A DNA stretch of 62,144 nt from Candidatus Methanoperedentaceae archaeon (GTDB lineage Archaea > Halobacteriota > Methanosarcinia > Methanosarcinales > Methanoperedenaceae). The notes under the pieces are model-generated. The model had not been told where the DNA came from. It searched no databases and worked only from the letters and a program-made list of their open reading frames with translations. The stretch lies in assembly GCA_003104905.1 (NCBI GenBank), contig PQAS01000009.1, positions 1 to 62,144 on the forward strand, in the 5' to 3' direction. A program made the translations under genes and the position numbers. Below, piece by piece: positions 29,036 through 37,454 of the stretch (position 1 is its first letter; each line of letters starts with the position of its first letter).

Positions 29036-29649
29036 GTTCTCCCTCCTGCGATACCGTCAAAGACCATGCCGATTTTTCCTGATATATCATCTGAAAAAGA
29101 ATAATCAATCTTCGACCATAGCCATTCCATCAGCGAATGAAAATAAATTGCTGAAATAATTTCGGCTGCTTTCTTTGCATCTATAGTGCTTTTCACATAT
29201 TCTTTTCTTACACCATCTTCAATTAAACTGTAAAGGATGTTGCTGAGACTGCGACTTTTTCTTTCATCCTCGCTGGATCCGTAATGTCTCATATATTCAA
29301 ATACAAACATTTTTGTTAGTTCTTTGTCTTTTTCATTTGTCTTTGCGACAAAAACAAGTGTATTTATTATCTTTTCCCTTGTGGAAACACTTTTTAATGC
29401 TTCATTTTTTATCTGGTTATAGGTCAATTCTTCCTTCTGTTGTGCGAAGTAAAGGAGAAGTGCAGTTTTACTTGGAAAATAATTAAAAAATGTGCCCTTG
29501 CCTATTCCTGCTTCCTTCACGATCTCATCAACAGTTGTATTTTCGATGCCCTTTTCTTTAAATAATCTGGCTGATACATCGAATATCTTATTTCTCGTCT
29601 CTATTTTCTTTTTCTCACGCAGGGACAGGTCGTTTTCTCCTTGATACAT
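29032..29649 (-). CDS. TetR-family transcriptional repressor
   Basis: About 205 residues with an N-terminal TetR HTH (about 10-60; TVDEIVKEAGIGKGTFFNYFPSKTALL) and a helical ligand domain. In-frame ATGs at 29664 and 29658 lie within the palindromic operator, so the ATG at 29649 is preferred. The gene would then start just after the operators. It is the first gene of the operon with the phosphotransferase and B12-radical SAM genes and is probably autoregulated. Confidence 0.85.
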   Translation of the reverse strand: MYQGENDLSLREKKKIETRNKIFDVSARLFKEKGIENTTVDEIVKEAGIGKGTFFNYFPSKTALLLYFAQQKEELTYNQIKNEALKSVSTREKIINTLVFVAKTNEKDKELTKMFVFEYMRHYGSSEDERKSRSLSNILYSLIEDGVRKEYVKSTIDAKKAAEIISAIYFHSLMEWLWSKIDYSFSDDISGKIGMVFDGIAGGRT

Positions 29650-29650
29650 A

Positions 29651-29680
29651 ATGACCATAGTCATTTATGACCGTAGTCAT
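29651..29680. promoter_or_regulatory. Tandem TetR operators
   Basis: Two 14-bp near-palindromes, ATGAC-N4-GTCAT (29651-29664 and 29667-29680), are 16 bp apart centre to centre and lie immediately upstream of the TetR gene. They differ by one base in the central tetrad. Site position and symmetry are typical of TetR autorepression, with two dimers on one face. Repression of the entire TetR-phosphotransferase-radical SAM operon is inferred. Confidence 0.7.
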
Positions 29681-29774
29681 ATTTAAGATTTTTGGTGAAT
29701 TCTCATGTATTTCCGATCCTGGGATAACTTTGAATGTCGGTCCTGTAAATTCTGTCTGAAATACAGGACATAGA

Positions 29775-29815
29775 ACACGGATAGCGCGGATGACCTATGA
29801 ATCTGTTCGATTCAT
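29775..29815. repeat. Dispersed-repeat-like sequence and small inverted repeat
   Basis: The intergenic region between the TetR operon and the RecA-like gene contains acacggatagcgcggatga (29775-29793), resembling common 'CACGGAT..GCGGAT' intergenic repeats. An inverted repeat with 7-bp arms (29797-29803 / 29809-29815, atgaatc / gattcat) follows. No ORF is visible here. Confidence 0.35.
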
Positions 29816-29887
29816 GATTAGTTTCACCCCGCTCTTTGCTCGTTCTATTATACCTTCAAAACAGACTTCTATTCTCAGGTGAAAATC

Positions 29888-30565
29888 ATGCAAGCTTCAT
29901 TCAGACAATCAAACCCATTGATATACGGCTGTATCGACCCTTCGGGCTTTCAGCCTTCAAGTCTTACCGTCATTGAGGGAACATCAAAGCTTGTCCCTGA
30001 TACCATATTTAAGCTGTGCACCCGGGCCGCATGCAGTGAACAGGATGTAATACTTGTTGACGGGGCGAACAGCTTTAATCCGTATGCTGTTTCAAGAGCC
30101 GTGAAATTGTTGGGTTTTGAACCGGGAAGTGCGCTCTCGCGTATCCATGTCGCCCGCGCATTCACCGAGTACCAGATGGATGCGATCATAAATGACTTAC
30201 GTGAAGCAGTTGCCCGATGGGAGCCGCAGCTTGTGACAATTTTATACCTGTCTAATCTTTTTTCCACGCAGGACGGTAAAAAGTTATTTGGCCCCATTCT
30301 CAAAAACCTGAAAGAAACAACACAGTCATTAAATCTTGTTACCGTAGTGACAAGTTTCGGAGGAATATGGTGGGGAGACCGAATGGTCGCGGGAAATGCT
30401 GACCGGGTTATCAGGATCGATGAGAAAAATACTATTATAAGAGTGCAGGACGGCGATAATTTGTTCGAGCATGTAAGTGTCCCGCCAGGACAGACAAGGT
30501 TTATTGATTTTATGGGAGGTGAGATGAATGGGCAGAACTGTGCCCAGCTTCAGGGTGCTGCTTGA
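29888..30565 (+). CDS. RecA/RadA-like protein lacking Walker A (PolB2 operon)
   Basis: 225 residues resembling the ATPase core of archaeal RadA paralogues. The P-loop position (LTVIEGTSKLVPDT) has no GxxxxGK[S/T], so ATP binding in the usual way is not expected. Beta-strand patterns such as DVILVDGANSFNPYAVSRAV and LVTILYLSNLFS remain. The ATG at 29888 has an aggtga box 6 nt upstream, better than the GTG at 29879. It overlaps the 101-residue gene and is in the same operon as PolB2. Rad51/RadA-like proteins without intact P-loops near PolB2 have been noted in archaea; a role similar to ImuA of bacterial mutasomes is inference. Confidence 0.7.
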   Translation: MQASFRQSNPLIYGCIDPSGFQPSSLTVIEGTSKLVPDTIFKLCTRAACSEQDVILVDGANSFNPYAVSRAVKLLGFEPGSALSRIHVARAFTEYQMDAIINDLREAVARWEPQLVTILYLSNLFSTQDGKKLFGPILKNLKETTQSLNLVTVVTSFGGIWWGDRMVAGNADRVIRIDEKNTIIRVQDGDNLFEHVSVPPGQTRFIDFMGGEMNGQNCAQLQGAA

Positions 30566-30833
30566 GAGTATCGTCCTTGATCTTGCCACCTTTCGAAGGG
30601 CGCTTCGAGGAGAGGACAGGAGCGCATTTGATATAATAATGAACATGGCAAGAAAACACGCATCATCATCGACCGTTGCCCCGATGCTTGACCCTATGGA
30701 TTCTATGTTCCTGTCAATACTGATCGAGCAGCAAAAAGAGATTAAAAACATGCAGGAGGCATTAAATGCATCTATTGGATGTACAGTACGACCAGCAGGA
30801 CAGCAAAATAACATGCTGGATAAAAAAGAATGA
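30528..30833 (+). CDS. Small conserved-looking protein of PolB2 operon
   Basis: 101 residues, mostly helical, with a basic N-terminal half (VLLESIVLDLATFRRALRGEDR) and a Met-rich, coiled-coil-like C-terminal half (LSILIEQQKEIKNMQEAL). It overlaps the RecA-like gene by 38 nt and PolB2 by 68 nt. Its RBS, ggaggtgag, lies 9 nt before the ATG. I recognise no named family. Its position between a RecA-like protein and a polymerase suggests a bridging subunit. Confidence 0.75.
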   Translation: MGRTVPSFRVLLESIVLDLATFRRALRGEDRSAFDIIMNMARKHASSSTVAPMLDPMDSMFLSILIEQQKEIKNMQEALNASIGCTVRPAGQQNNMLDKKE

Positions 30834-32979
30834 AACATGCATTCCTGTAACTGAGATTTATTATCCTGAATTTTATATTGCAGGAAATCCTGAACTGAAA
30901 TCACTTTTATCTACACTTCCCGGAGTCGTTGCGACTGCATTTGATAGTAAAAAAACGCATATTTCAGGGACACAAGAGCCGGTTATTGCAGTGAAAGCCA
31001 AGAACATGCAGACGATTTATGAAATAGCCGGGATGCTTGAGGAACGAGGATGCATGCTTTACAACATAGACCTTGATCCTGCAAGACAGTACATGTTGTC
31101 GAAAAATCTGTTCCCAATGGCAAATCTCGATGCGGATGACCGTTATTCCATGGACTACGTAGTACCGCATCTTAAGGTCATGGAATTATCCGTAAAACCA
31201 GAAAGAAAACATAGTATCCTCACTATGGATGAACCCATAGGCAGCATTACAACAGGACAGACTGTACTTGACGGTGATGAGAACGAGATGCTTGCCAGGA
31301 TATCGCAGGTGGTAGGAAGAGACGATCCGGACATAATAATAACAAACGGCGGCGACAACTTTGACTTTCCCTATCTTTATAAAAGAGCAGAGAAACATGG
31401 GATTACATTGCAGCTTGGGCGTGCGAAAGACAAAGACCCGAAAAAAAGCAGGTCATATTTCAGCTATGGCAGGATATTCTACAAGCCGCAGGGACATATC
31501 CTTTCAGGAAGGCTGCACCTTGACCGCGCTTCGTTCATGTTCAGAGAAGGTGGACTTTCAGGACTTATTGACCTTGCACGTATCACAAGTATCCCGATGC
31601 AGGAACTCTCCCGCTTAAGCCCGGGAAGCGCTGTCAACTCGATACAGGTAAACCAGGCGCAGCGTGATGGCGTGCTTGTGCCCTGGAAGCGCAACCTTGC
31701 AGAGAACTGGAAAACAGCGCTTGAACTGCTGATAGCGGACAGGGGCGGGCTTGTAATAGAGCCGCGCGTGGGGCTTCATGAGAATGCCGCAGAACTTGAT
31801 TTTGCATCGCTTTTCCCGAATATCATGGTGAACCACAACATATCGCCGGAGACAGTGCTTTGCGGATGCTGCCAGGATTCAACGCACCGGGTGCCTTTCA
31901 CCGGATATAACATATGCCAGAAGCGGGTAGGGCTAATACCGCGGGTGCTAAAACCAATTATAGAAAGGCGAATGGCCTGCAAGAAAAAAATAACGCAATG
32001 TCCAGATCGGGCAGAAGAATATGAAAAGAAACAGAACATGCTCAAGTGGCTGCTTGTAACAAGCTTCGGCTATATGGGATATAACAAGGCCAGATTCGGA
32101 AGAATTGAATGCCATGAATCGATAACCGCATACAGCAGGGAGATAATGCTTCAAACGATAGATCTTGCAGAAGAAATGGGATTTGAGATCCTGCACGGGA
32201 TAGTGGACAGCCTCTGGGTGAAAGGCAAAAACCCTGATGAGCTTTGCAGACGCGCAAGTGAACGAATAGGAATAGCGCTTGAGCATAAGGGCATGTTCAA
32301 ATGGATAGTGTTCCTGCCTAACAGATCAAACGGCTCCGGCGCACTTAACCGCTATTATGGGACGATGACGAACGGAAAGCTCAAAGTGCGGGGAATAGAG
32401 ATGAGAAGAAGTGACACACCGGCGCTCATAATACGGATGCAAAAGGAAATGCTTACATGTCTTTCCCATGCTGATGATGCCGGAAGTTTTTATTGTATGA
32501 TACCTGGTGCTCTTGACATACTATGTGAATATTCAAGGCAGGTGCTGGCGGGTGAATGCAGGATAGAAGATATGGTACTGACTTCCCGCATATCCCGCAG
32601 CATCGAGGAATATAGGCAGTCCAACAGCAATACGGCAGCTATACGCCAGTTCCGGAAGGAAGGCATAACTATCCAGCCAGGACAGAGTATCAGATACGTG
32701 CTCACAGATCATACCTCTAAAAGCTATATGCGGCGCGTTAAAATAGCAGAGCTTGTTGATGAGAGCACAAAGTATGACCGGGACAAGTATTATGAGTTCC
32801 TGCTTCGCGCTGCAGAGAGCATACTTTTGCCTTTTGGATATACGAAAGATGTGCTAAATAAGATATGTAAACACCGCACAGAGATTAATTTTCGTGATCA
32901 AACCTATTTTTCCTACCAGCAGGGCCCGTTTCTCGAATCAGGACATATCGTGGATGTAGAAGTTCTCGCAAATCCATGA
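30766..32979 (+). CDS. polB2: Family B DNA polymerase, PolB2 type with altered motif C
   Basis: 737 residues. Motif A is intact (D345 in DFASLFPNIM) and motif B is recognisable (K427 to TSFGY at 432-436). Motif C reads HGIVDS (477-482) instead of YGDTDS, so the first catalytic aspartate is Ile and only D481 remains. The exonuclease I DxE is replaced (VMELSV near 138-143), although an Exo II-like NFDFPYL remains at 198-204. These are hallmarks of the archaeal PolB2 clade once called inactivated. Crenarchaeal members (Dpo2) have been linked to damage-induced error-prone synthesis. The ATG at 30766 has an aggagg box. Not the replicative polymerase. Confidence 0.85.
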   Translation: MHLLDVQYDQQDSKITCWIKKNETCIPVTEIYYPEFYIAGNPELKSLLSTLPGVVATAFDSKKTHISGTQEPVIAVKAKNMQTIYEIAGMLEERGCMLYNIDLDPARQYMLSKNLFPMANLDADDRYSMDYVVPHLKVMELSVKPERKHSILTMDEPIGSITTGQTVLDGDENEMLARISQVVGRDDPDIIITNGGDNFDFPYLYKRAEKHGITLQLGRAKDKDPKKSRSYFSYGRIFYKPQGHILSGRLHLDRASFMFREGGLSGLIDLARITSIPMQELSRLSPGSAVNSIQVNQAQRDGVLVPWKRNLAENWKTALELLIADRGGLVIEPRVGLHENAAELDFASLFPNIMVNHNISPETVLCGCCQDSTHRVPFTGYNICQKRVGLIPRVLKPIIERRMACKKKITQCPDRAEEYEKKQNMLKWLLVTSFGYMGYNKARFGRIECHESITAYSREIMLQTIDLAEEMGFEILHGIVDSLWVKGKNPDELCRRASERIGIALEHKGMFKWIVFLPNRSNGSGALNRYYGTMTNGKLKVRGIEMRRSDTPALIIRMQKEMLTCLSHADDAGSFYCMIPGALDILCEYSRQVLAGECRIEDMVLTSRISRSIEEYRQSNSNTAAIRQFRKEGITIQPGQSIRYVLTDHTSKSYMRRVKIAELVDESTKYDRDKYYEFLLRAAESILLPFGYTKDVLNKICKHRTEINFRDQTYFSYQQGPFLESGHIVDVEVLANP

Positions 32980-33584
32980 TTTATACCCTCCATCCGGGCG
33001 CCTGTCATGTTGGCGCCTTCAAGATTTACGAAATTTATATTGGCACCATCCAAAACCGCATTGCTCAGGTCTGCATATTTCAGATTTGCAAAATTAAGAT
33101 TTGCTCCTTTTAAACCTGCATTATTAAATTTTGCATATTTCAGGTCTGCAAAATTCATATTTGCACCGTTAAGAATTGAATTACTAAAATTTGCATTTTG
33201 CATGGATGCAAAATTCATATCAGCGCCATTCAAAATAGAATCACTGAAGTCTGCATTATCAAGATCAGCAAAATTATAATCATTCGCCTTGTCAGGGATA
33301 GCCTTTCTCATGTCCATTCCCGCTGATCGGGGATATCCGTTCCATGCCAAAAAAACAGCCCCGATAATCAATAAAACGCTGAGAAATACCGCCCCAAAAT
33401 ACATCAGACCGGATCTTGAATGTCTGGCAAATATCTGAATACCGAACAATATTAGTATTACAGGCCAGTATCGAAATAAGCGGCCCCATATCTCCCAGGG
33501 AAATAATCCCAGGTTATTGAACAATAATGTAAAACCTATCGCCAGAAGGAGAAGCGGCCCTACATAACCGGGTCTTCGTTCCAT
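32913..33584 (-). CDS. Membrane protein with pentapeptide repeats
   Basis: 223 residues: three hydrophobic helices (about 8-90; LiaF/DUF5668-like N-terminus), then a pentapeptide-repeat domain (about 100-200) with A(D/N)(L/F)xx units grouped in 20-residue near-repeats (NFADLKYAxF, NGANMNFA). Such domains fold into right-handed quadrilateral beta-helices. The last 22 codons overlap the 3' end of PolB2 on the opposite strand. It is paired with the PspC gene 4 nt upstream, suggesting a membrane-stress unit. Confidence 0.8.
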   Translation of the reverse strand: MERRPGYVGPLLLLAIGFTLLFNNLGLFPWEIWGRLFRYWPVILILFGIQIFARHSRSGLMYFGAVFLSVLLIIGAVFLAWNGYPRSAGMDMRKAIPDKANDYNFADLDNADFSDSILNGADMNFASMQNANFSNSILNGANMNFADLKYAKFNNAGLKGANLNFANLKYADLSNAVLDGANINFVNLEGANMTGARMEGINHGFARTSTSTICPDSRNGPCW

Positions 33585-33588
33585 ATTA

Positions 33589-34050
33589 TCATCTCCAGCG
33601 CTTTATCAGCAACCACGCCCCAACGAGAATAATAATAATTGGCCAGAGAAGATCTTTATCGATCCAGCTTAACAAATGAAGATTATCAAGAAGTAAAAAA
33701 ATTCCCAGCAAAATAAGGATAGTACCCAGCCATCCTGCACGATTTGAATGCCTTTCTTCGGTTTTCCTTGAAAAAGCCTGTCCCAATCCTTCGCCAGCTT
33801 CCTTTACCCGCTCACTTATCTCCTGCACATTCTCCTCAATTGTTTCTTTTGGCGGCTTGTCGACCTGTCCGGGTCCCGGCATTATTATAACCAGAATTAT
33901 ATATAGTATCAAACCCAGGCCATTAAGAAACACCAGCGCAATGAAGACCAGCCTGACAAGGACTGAATCAACCCCGAAATACTCTGCAATGCCGCCGCAT
34001 ACCCCATCAATGACCTTATCGGTTTTACTTTTTGTAATGCGTGTACTCAT
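33589..34050 (-). CDS. PspC-domain membrane protein
   Basis: 153 residues: an N-terminal PspC domain (about 5-65; KVIDGVCGGIAEYFGVDSVLVRL), an amphipathic linker, and two C-terminal helices typical of DUF5668. PspC proteins sense or respond to membrane stress. The ATG at 34050 is preferred because the upstream in-frame codon is GTG within the gaggtg box. It is followed 4 nt later by the pentapeptide membrane protein. Confidence 0.85.
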   Translation of the reverse strand: MSTRITKSKTDKVIDGVCGGIAEYFGVDSVLVRLVFIALVFLNGLGLILYIILVIIMPGPGQVDKPPKETIEENVQEISERVKEAGEGLGQAFSRKTEERHSNRAGWLGTILILLGIFLLLDNLHLLSWIDKDLLWPIIIILVGAWLLIKRWR

Positions 34051-34188
34051 ATTTCCCGACACCTCTTTTAATTCATGCTTAATTTCATCGATGGCTTTCT
34101 AAAATAAAAATCTTCCTGTCATCAGCCTAACAAATTCGAAACAAATATTTACTTTTAGAATATTGTGTTACAACTTGAAGGTGATGAC

Positions 34189-34761
34189 ATGAAAGTAGTA
34201 GCATTCAATGGGAGCGCCCGAAAACAAGGAAACACCGCTATCCTGATTAAGCATGTGTTTGGCGAATTGGAAAAAGAAGGTATAGAAACAGAACTGGTAG
34301 AGCTTGCAGAAGAAAATATCCGGGGATGTACTGCCTGCTTTAAATGTCTTGAAAAAAAAGATGGACATTGCGCTGTCAAGAACGATATCCTGAACGATTG
34401 CATTGATAAAATGATGGATGCTGATGGTATCATCCTTGGTTCACCAACATATTTCGCCGATATTACCTCTGGAATGAAAGCCCTCATGGAACGGTCGGGT
34501 ATGACGGCATTAGCGAACAATGCCATGTTCAAGCACAAGGTTGGGGCGGCAGTGATAGCTGTAAGAAGAGGAGGGGCAATTCATGCATTTGATTCTATCA
34601 ACCATTTCCTGCATATCAACCAGATGATAGTCCCGGGTTCAAGTTATTGGAACGTAGGTCTGGGAAGACAGATCGGGGATGTGGAAACCGATGAAGAAGG
34701 CATCAGGAACATGAAGAACCTTGGCGAAAATATGGCATGGCTGCTGAAAAAGATCAGGTAA
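34189..34761 (+). CDS. NADPH-dependent FMN reductase / iron-sulfur flavoprotein family
   Basis: 190-residue flavodoxin-like protein: the FMN phosphate loop NGSARKQGNTA lies near the N-terminus, CTACFKC and a further Cys (HCAVKND) at about 49-64 could hold an iron-sulfur cluster, and SPTYFADITSGMKALMER forms the second flavin loop. This matches the archaeal iron-sulfur flavoprotein family used in electron transfer or oxidative stress defence. A ggtga box precedes the ATG. Confidence 0.85.
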   Translation: MKVVAFNGSARKQGNTAILIKHVFGELEKEGIETELVELAEENIRGCTACFKCLEKKDGHCAVKNDILNDCIDKMMDADGIILGSPTYFADITSGMKALMERSGMTALANNAMFKHKVGAAVIAVRRGGAIHAFDSINHFLHINQMIVPGSSYWNVGLGRQIGDVETDEEGIRNMKNLGENMAWLLKKIR

Positions 34762-34908
34762 AAGGTTGATCATCATCTCTATTTCAGCGGCATCGAAAAC
34801 CTATAAATATTATGATAATAATAATGAATGCGGGCAGGCAAAATTTTTATAACATTCCACCACAAGCTATCCAATGCCTGCTCTATACAAATTATCTTTG
34901 TAGAAATA

Positions 34909-34956
34909 TTAAGGAGTAGACGTTTATCTCTCCAGAGTAACCAACCTACTCCTTAA
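34909..34956. terminator. Perfect inverted repeat between convergent genes
   Basis: Eleven-base arms (34909-34919 ttaaggagtag and 34946-34956 ctactccttaa) enclose a 26-base loop that itself contains a small ctct/agag stem. It lies between the flavoprotein gene and the 34-residue gene, which point at one another. It could be a bidirectional terminator or part of a small structured RNA; no long T run is present. Confidence 0.45.
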
Positions 34957-34972
34957 AATCCTGACCGGATAT

Positions 34973-35077
34973 CTATTTAGCTTTTGGCACTGGTGCTTTG
35001 CGTTGTCTTAATTGTTCGTTGAACTTTTTCAATCTCTCATTTTCCGCTTCGTCAACTTTAGGTTTCTTCGCAACCAT
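34973..35077 (-). CDS. 34-residue basic protein
   Basis: Small gene with a very strong ribosome-binding site (ggaggtg, 6 nt before ATG) and a TATA-like element further upstream. The product starts MVAKKPKVDEAE and ends RKAPVPKAK; it is highly charged (about 10 Lys/Arg), predicted helical in the centre and soluble. No family recognised. The RBS and amino-acid composition argue for a real gene despite the length. Confidence 0.6.
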   Translation of the reverse strand: MVAKKPKVDEAENERLKKFNEQLRQRKAPVPKAK

Positions 35078-35133
35078 TTTTAACACCTCCCAACATATTT
35101 ATTATTTAATATATGTTAAGTCTTTCTGTGTCC

Positions 35134-35559
35134 CTACCTGATAAGATATGCAAGAACTACCCCAATTATAAAGCTCCCGATCGTCCCATTGACAAACTCA
35201 ATAACGAGTAAATTATCCGGATATGTTGATTGAGTCCACATATCCACAAATCTTGGAAATATTTTTACAGCTACGAGTAAAAGTCCAAAACTTATTCCTT
35301 TTAGTATTATTCCTCCAGGAAGAACGGATTTTATGAATGCAAAAACAAAAGCCCATAACAAACATTGAGCCAGTATCCCGTAAAACTGGAAACTAAGATA
35401 TTTTGGAACATTTGCCCATTTTTTTAATCCGGGTGATTTTTGGGCATCCCTGTATATTTTCGCCACAAATGGGTTCATATACAAAACACCACCTGCCATA
35501 AACCACACCAACGAGGCTGTAATACCCCCTACTATTGATTGAAGTATATCAATTGACAT
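35134..35559 (-). CDS. DUF1761-like integral membrane protein
   Basis: 141 residues with four hydrophobic helices and a conserved-looking N-terminal GGVLYMNPFVAKIY loop, similar in size and pattern to DUF1761 proteins. No catalytic residues are obvious. It precedes the 34-residue gene by about 55 nt on the same strand. Function unknown. Confidence 0.6.
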   Translation of the reverse strand: MSIDILQSIVGGITASLVWFMAGGVLYMNPFVAKIYRDAQKSPGLKKWANVPKYLSFQFYGILAQCLLWAFVFAFIKSVLPGGIILKGISFGLLLVAVKIFPRFVDMWTQSTYPDNLLVIEFVNGTIGSFIIGVVLAYLIR

Positions 35560-35686
35560 ATTTATCCTGTATAAGTATTAATGAATTAATATTTATAACG
35601 TGGGGTTCTTTAGCGCCAATAAACCTGTGGATATGGTCAGTATATGACAATATTATTTAATAATCCTAACAACAATTTCACATGAA

Positions 35687-36262
35687 ATGGTAAAAATCAT
35701 CGTAATCAACAACTATGGCCAGACCTGTCACCTGATACATCGTGCCGTACGCGATCTGGACCAGGAAGTGGAGCTTATGAAAAATACTTCTTCCACAGAT
35801 GAGATACTCGAAACAGATCCCGATGGAATGATACTTAGCGGCGGCCCCACACTTGAGCGCGCGGGAAATTGCAGTGCGTATGTACAGGAACTTGACCTTC
35901 CGATACTTGGCATTTGCCTCGGCCATCAGGTCATGGCGAAAACCTACGGCGGTACGGTAAAAACCGGCGCTGCGGGCGGATATGCTTCAATTGAAATAGA
36001 GATCATTGAGGAAAATGACATTCTAAAAGGACTTGGAAAAAAGACAAACGTATGGGCATCCCATGCGGATGAAGTGTCCATGCTTCCACCTGATTTCATA
36101 AGGCTTGCCCGTTCGCAAATATGTGAAGTAGAGGCAATGAAACACAGGACGAAGCCCCTGTATGGGGTACAGTGGCATCCAGAAGTCTCTCATACTGAAA
36201 AAGGAAATGACCTTCTTATTAACTTTTTTGGGGTATGTGAGGCCTATCGGCCAATATCATAA
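35687..36262 (+). CDS. guaAA: GMP synthase, glutaminase subunit
   Basis: 191-residue class I glutamine amidotransferase, the separate subunit A of archaeal GMP synthase. It hydrolyses glutamine and passes ammonia to the ATP-pyrophosphatase subunit, which is not in this window. The catalytic triad is C77 (GICLGHQ), H164 and E166 (WHPEVSH), and the oxyanion SGGP lies at 51-54. Length is normal for the family. The 3' end overlaps the convergent MFS gene by 44 nt. Confidence 0.93.
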   Translation: MVKIIVINNYGQTCHLIHRAVRDLDQEVELMKNTSSTDEILETDPDGMILSGGPTLERAGNCSAYVQELDLPILGICLGHQVMAKTYGGTVKTGAAGGYASIEIEIIEENDILKGLGKKTNVWASHADEVSMLPPDFIRLARSQICEVEAMKHRTKPLYGVQWHPEVSHTEKGNDLLINFFGVCEAYRPIS

Positions 36263-37301
36263 CTACATAACCAATTAATGCAGAAAATGCACCCGCTGCC
36301 AGAACAGCCCTGAAACCATAATATTCAAAGATAATACCGCCTGAGAATGAACCTATGATTGAGGCCAGCGCTATTGAAGAATTAAGCAATCCGGCAGCAG
36401 CTCCTTTTTCTTCGTTTTTCTTTATGAGTTCATTAATTGAGCCCACATACAGGAATGAATATGAAAAAGCGATAAGTACAAGTCCCGGAATCGCCTGGTA
36501 AAAAATCGTTAATGGTATCAATGCTATGAAAGCGGCGACCGAAAGAATATCTCCGGTATGGATAAGAAAACTGTTTTCATATTTGTCAAGCCTCCTCATT
36601 ATAATAAATTGAAGGGCAGGATTTAACATATATATTATCCCGATCCATAATTTGTTGGCATCAAGACTTGCAAGATATAACGGGAATATTAACCATACGC
36701 CATTTGCTCCTATCTGGCGCAAAAAAAATGGAAAATAAATATTTATATTTTTTTTCAGGAGTTCGAATGAGAAAAAGTCCGTTTTCTTTTTTGTGACAGC
36801 TTCTGTAGAAGGAAGTTTTAATGTTAAATAGAAAGATACTGCAAATAAAAAAGAAGCAACCGCAAATATCTGATAATATACGGCGATAATACCTGCCGTC
36901 AGGTTTCCTATTGCCCAGCCAAGCGGCATGAAGGAACTGAATTTCCCGATGCTCTGTTTTAGATTGTAAACATACAGGATCAGCACTGCAGGATAAATAC
37001 CCACACTAAATCCTGCAAGAGCCCGGATTATCGCAAGACTGATCGGATCGCGCGCGAAAATCTGGATAAAAAATGTTATTGATGAACTTAAGAAACCTGC
37101 TAATAAAAGTGTCTTTGGGGGATAACTATCAGCCGCCCTGCTGAATATATACGTTGAAACGAAAAGCGCCCCTCCATAACAGGCCCCTATTATCCCTATT
37201 TGTGTCCCTGTTGCATGCAGCTCACTGGCAAAAATAGGAATGAATAGATTGGACATCATTATAGAAGAATTAATAAGAAGCTGGATGACGTTAAGTCTCA
37301 T
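36219..37301 (-). CDS. Major facilitator superfamily transporter
   Basis: About 360 residues with 10-12 hydrophobic helices and the MFS loop 2-3 motif in altered form ([17 protein letters not shown]). The N-terminus begins [11 protein letters not shown]. The ATG at 37301 is chosen over a TTG three codons upstream. Substrate unknown; it shares a 150-nt divergent promoter region with rfcL. Confidence 0.85.
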   Translation of the reverse strand: MRLNVIQLLINSSIMMSNLFIPIFASELHATGTQIGIIGACYGGALFVSTYIFSRAADSYPPKTLLLAGFLSSSITFFIQIFARDPISLAIIRALAGFSVGIYPAVLILYVYNLKQSIGKFSSFMPLGWAIGNLTAGIIAVYYQIFAVASFLFAVSFYLTLKLPSTEAVTKKKTDFFSFELLKKNINIYFPFFLRQIGANGVWLIFPLYLASLDANKLWIGIIYMLNPALQFIIMRRLDKYENSFLIHTGDILSVAAFIALIPLTIFYQAIPGLVLIAFSYSFLYVGSINELIKKNEEKGAAAGLLNSSIALASIIGSFSGGIIFEYYGFRAVLAAGAFSALIGYVVMILADRPHIPQKS

Positions 37302-37454
37302 TCTTATCAAGTGAAATGTATTTTAACCAATATAAATTGAACTAAATATTAACCTTGACCCCCTGCTAAACGCCACAGGCGAGTGAAACCACCCGGATTC
37401 AGGATAGCGTTGCAGTAGATAGATATATGGATATCAAGGACATACTATTTATGA

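Noticed and set aside
30766-32979. Replicative DNA polymerase B
   Set aside because: Motif C lacks the first Asp, the Exo I acidic residues are replaced and the operon context is that of PolB2.
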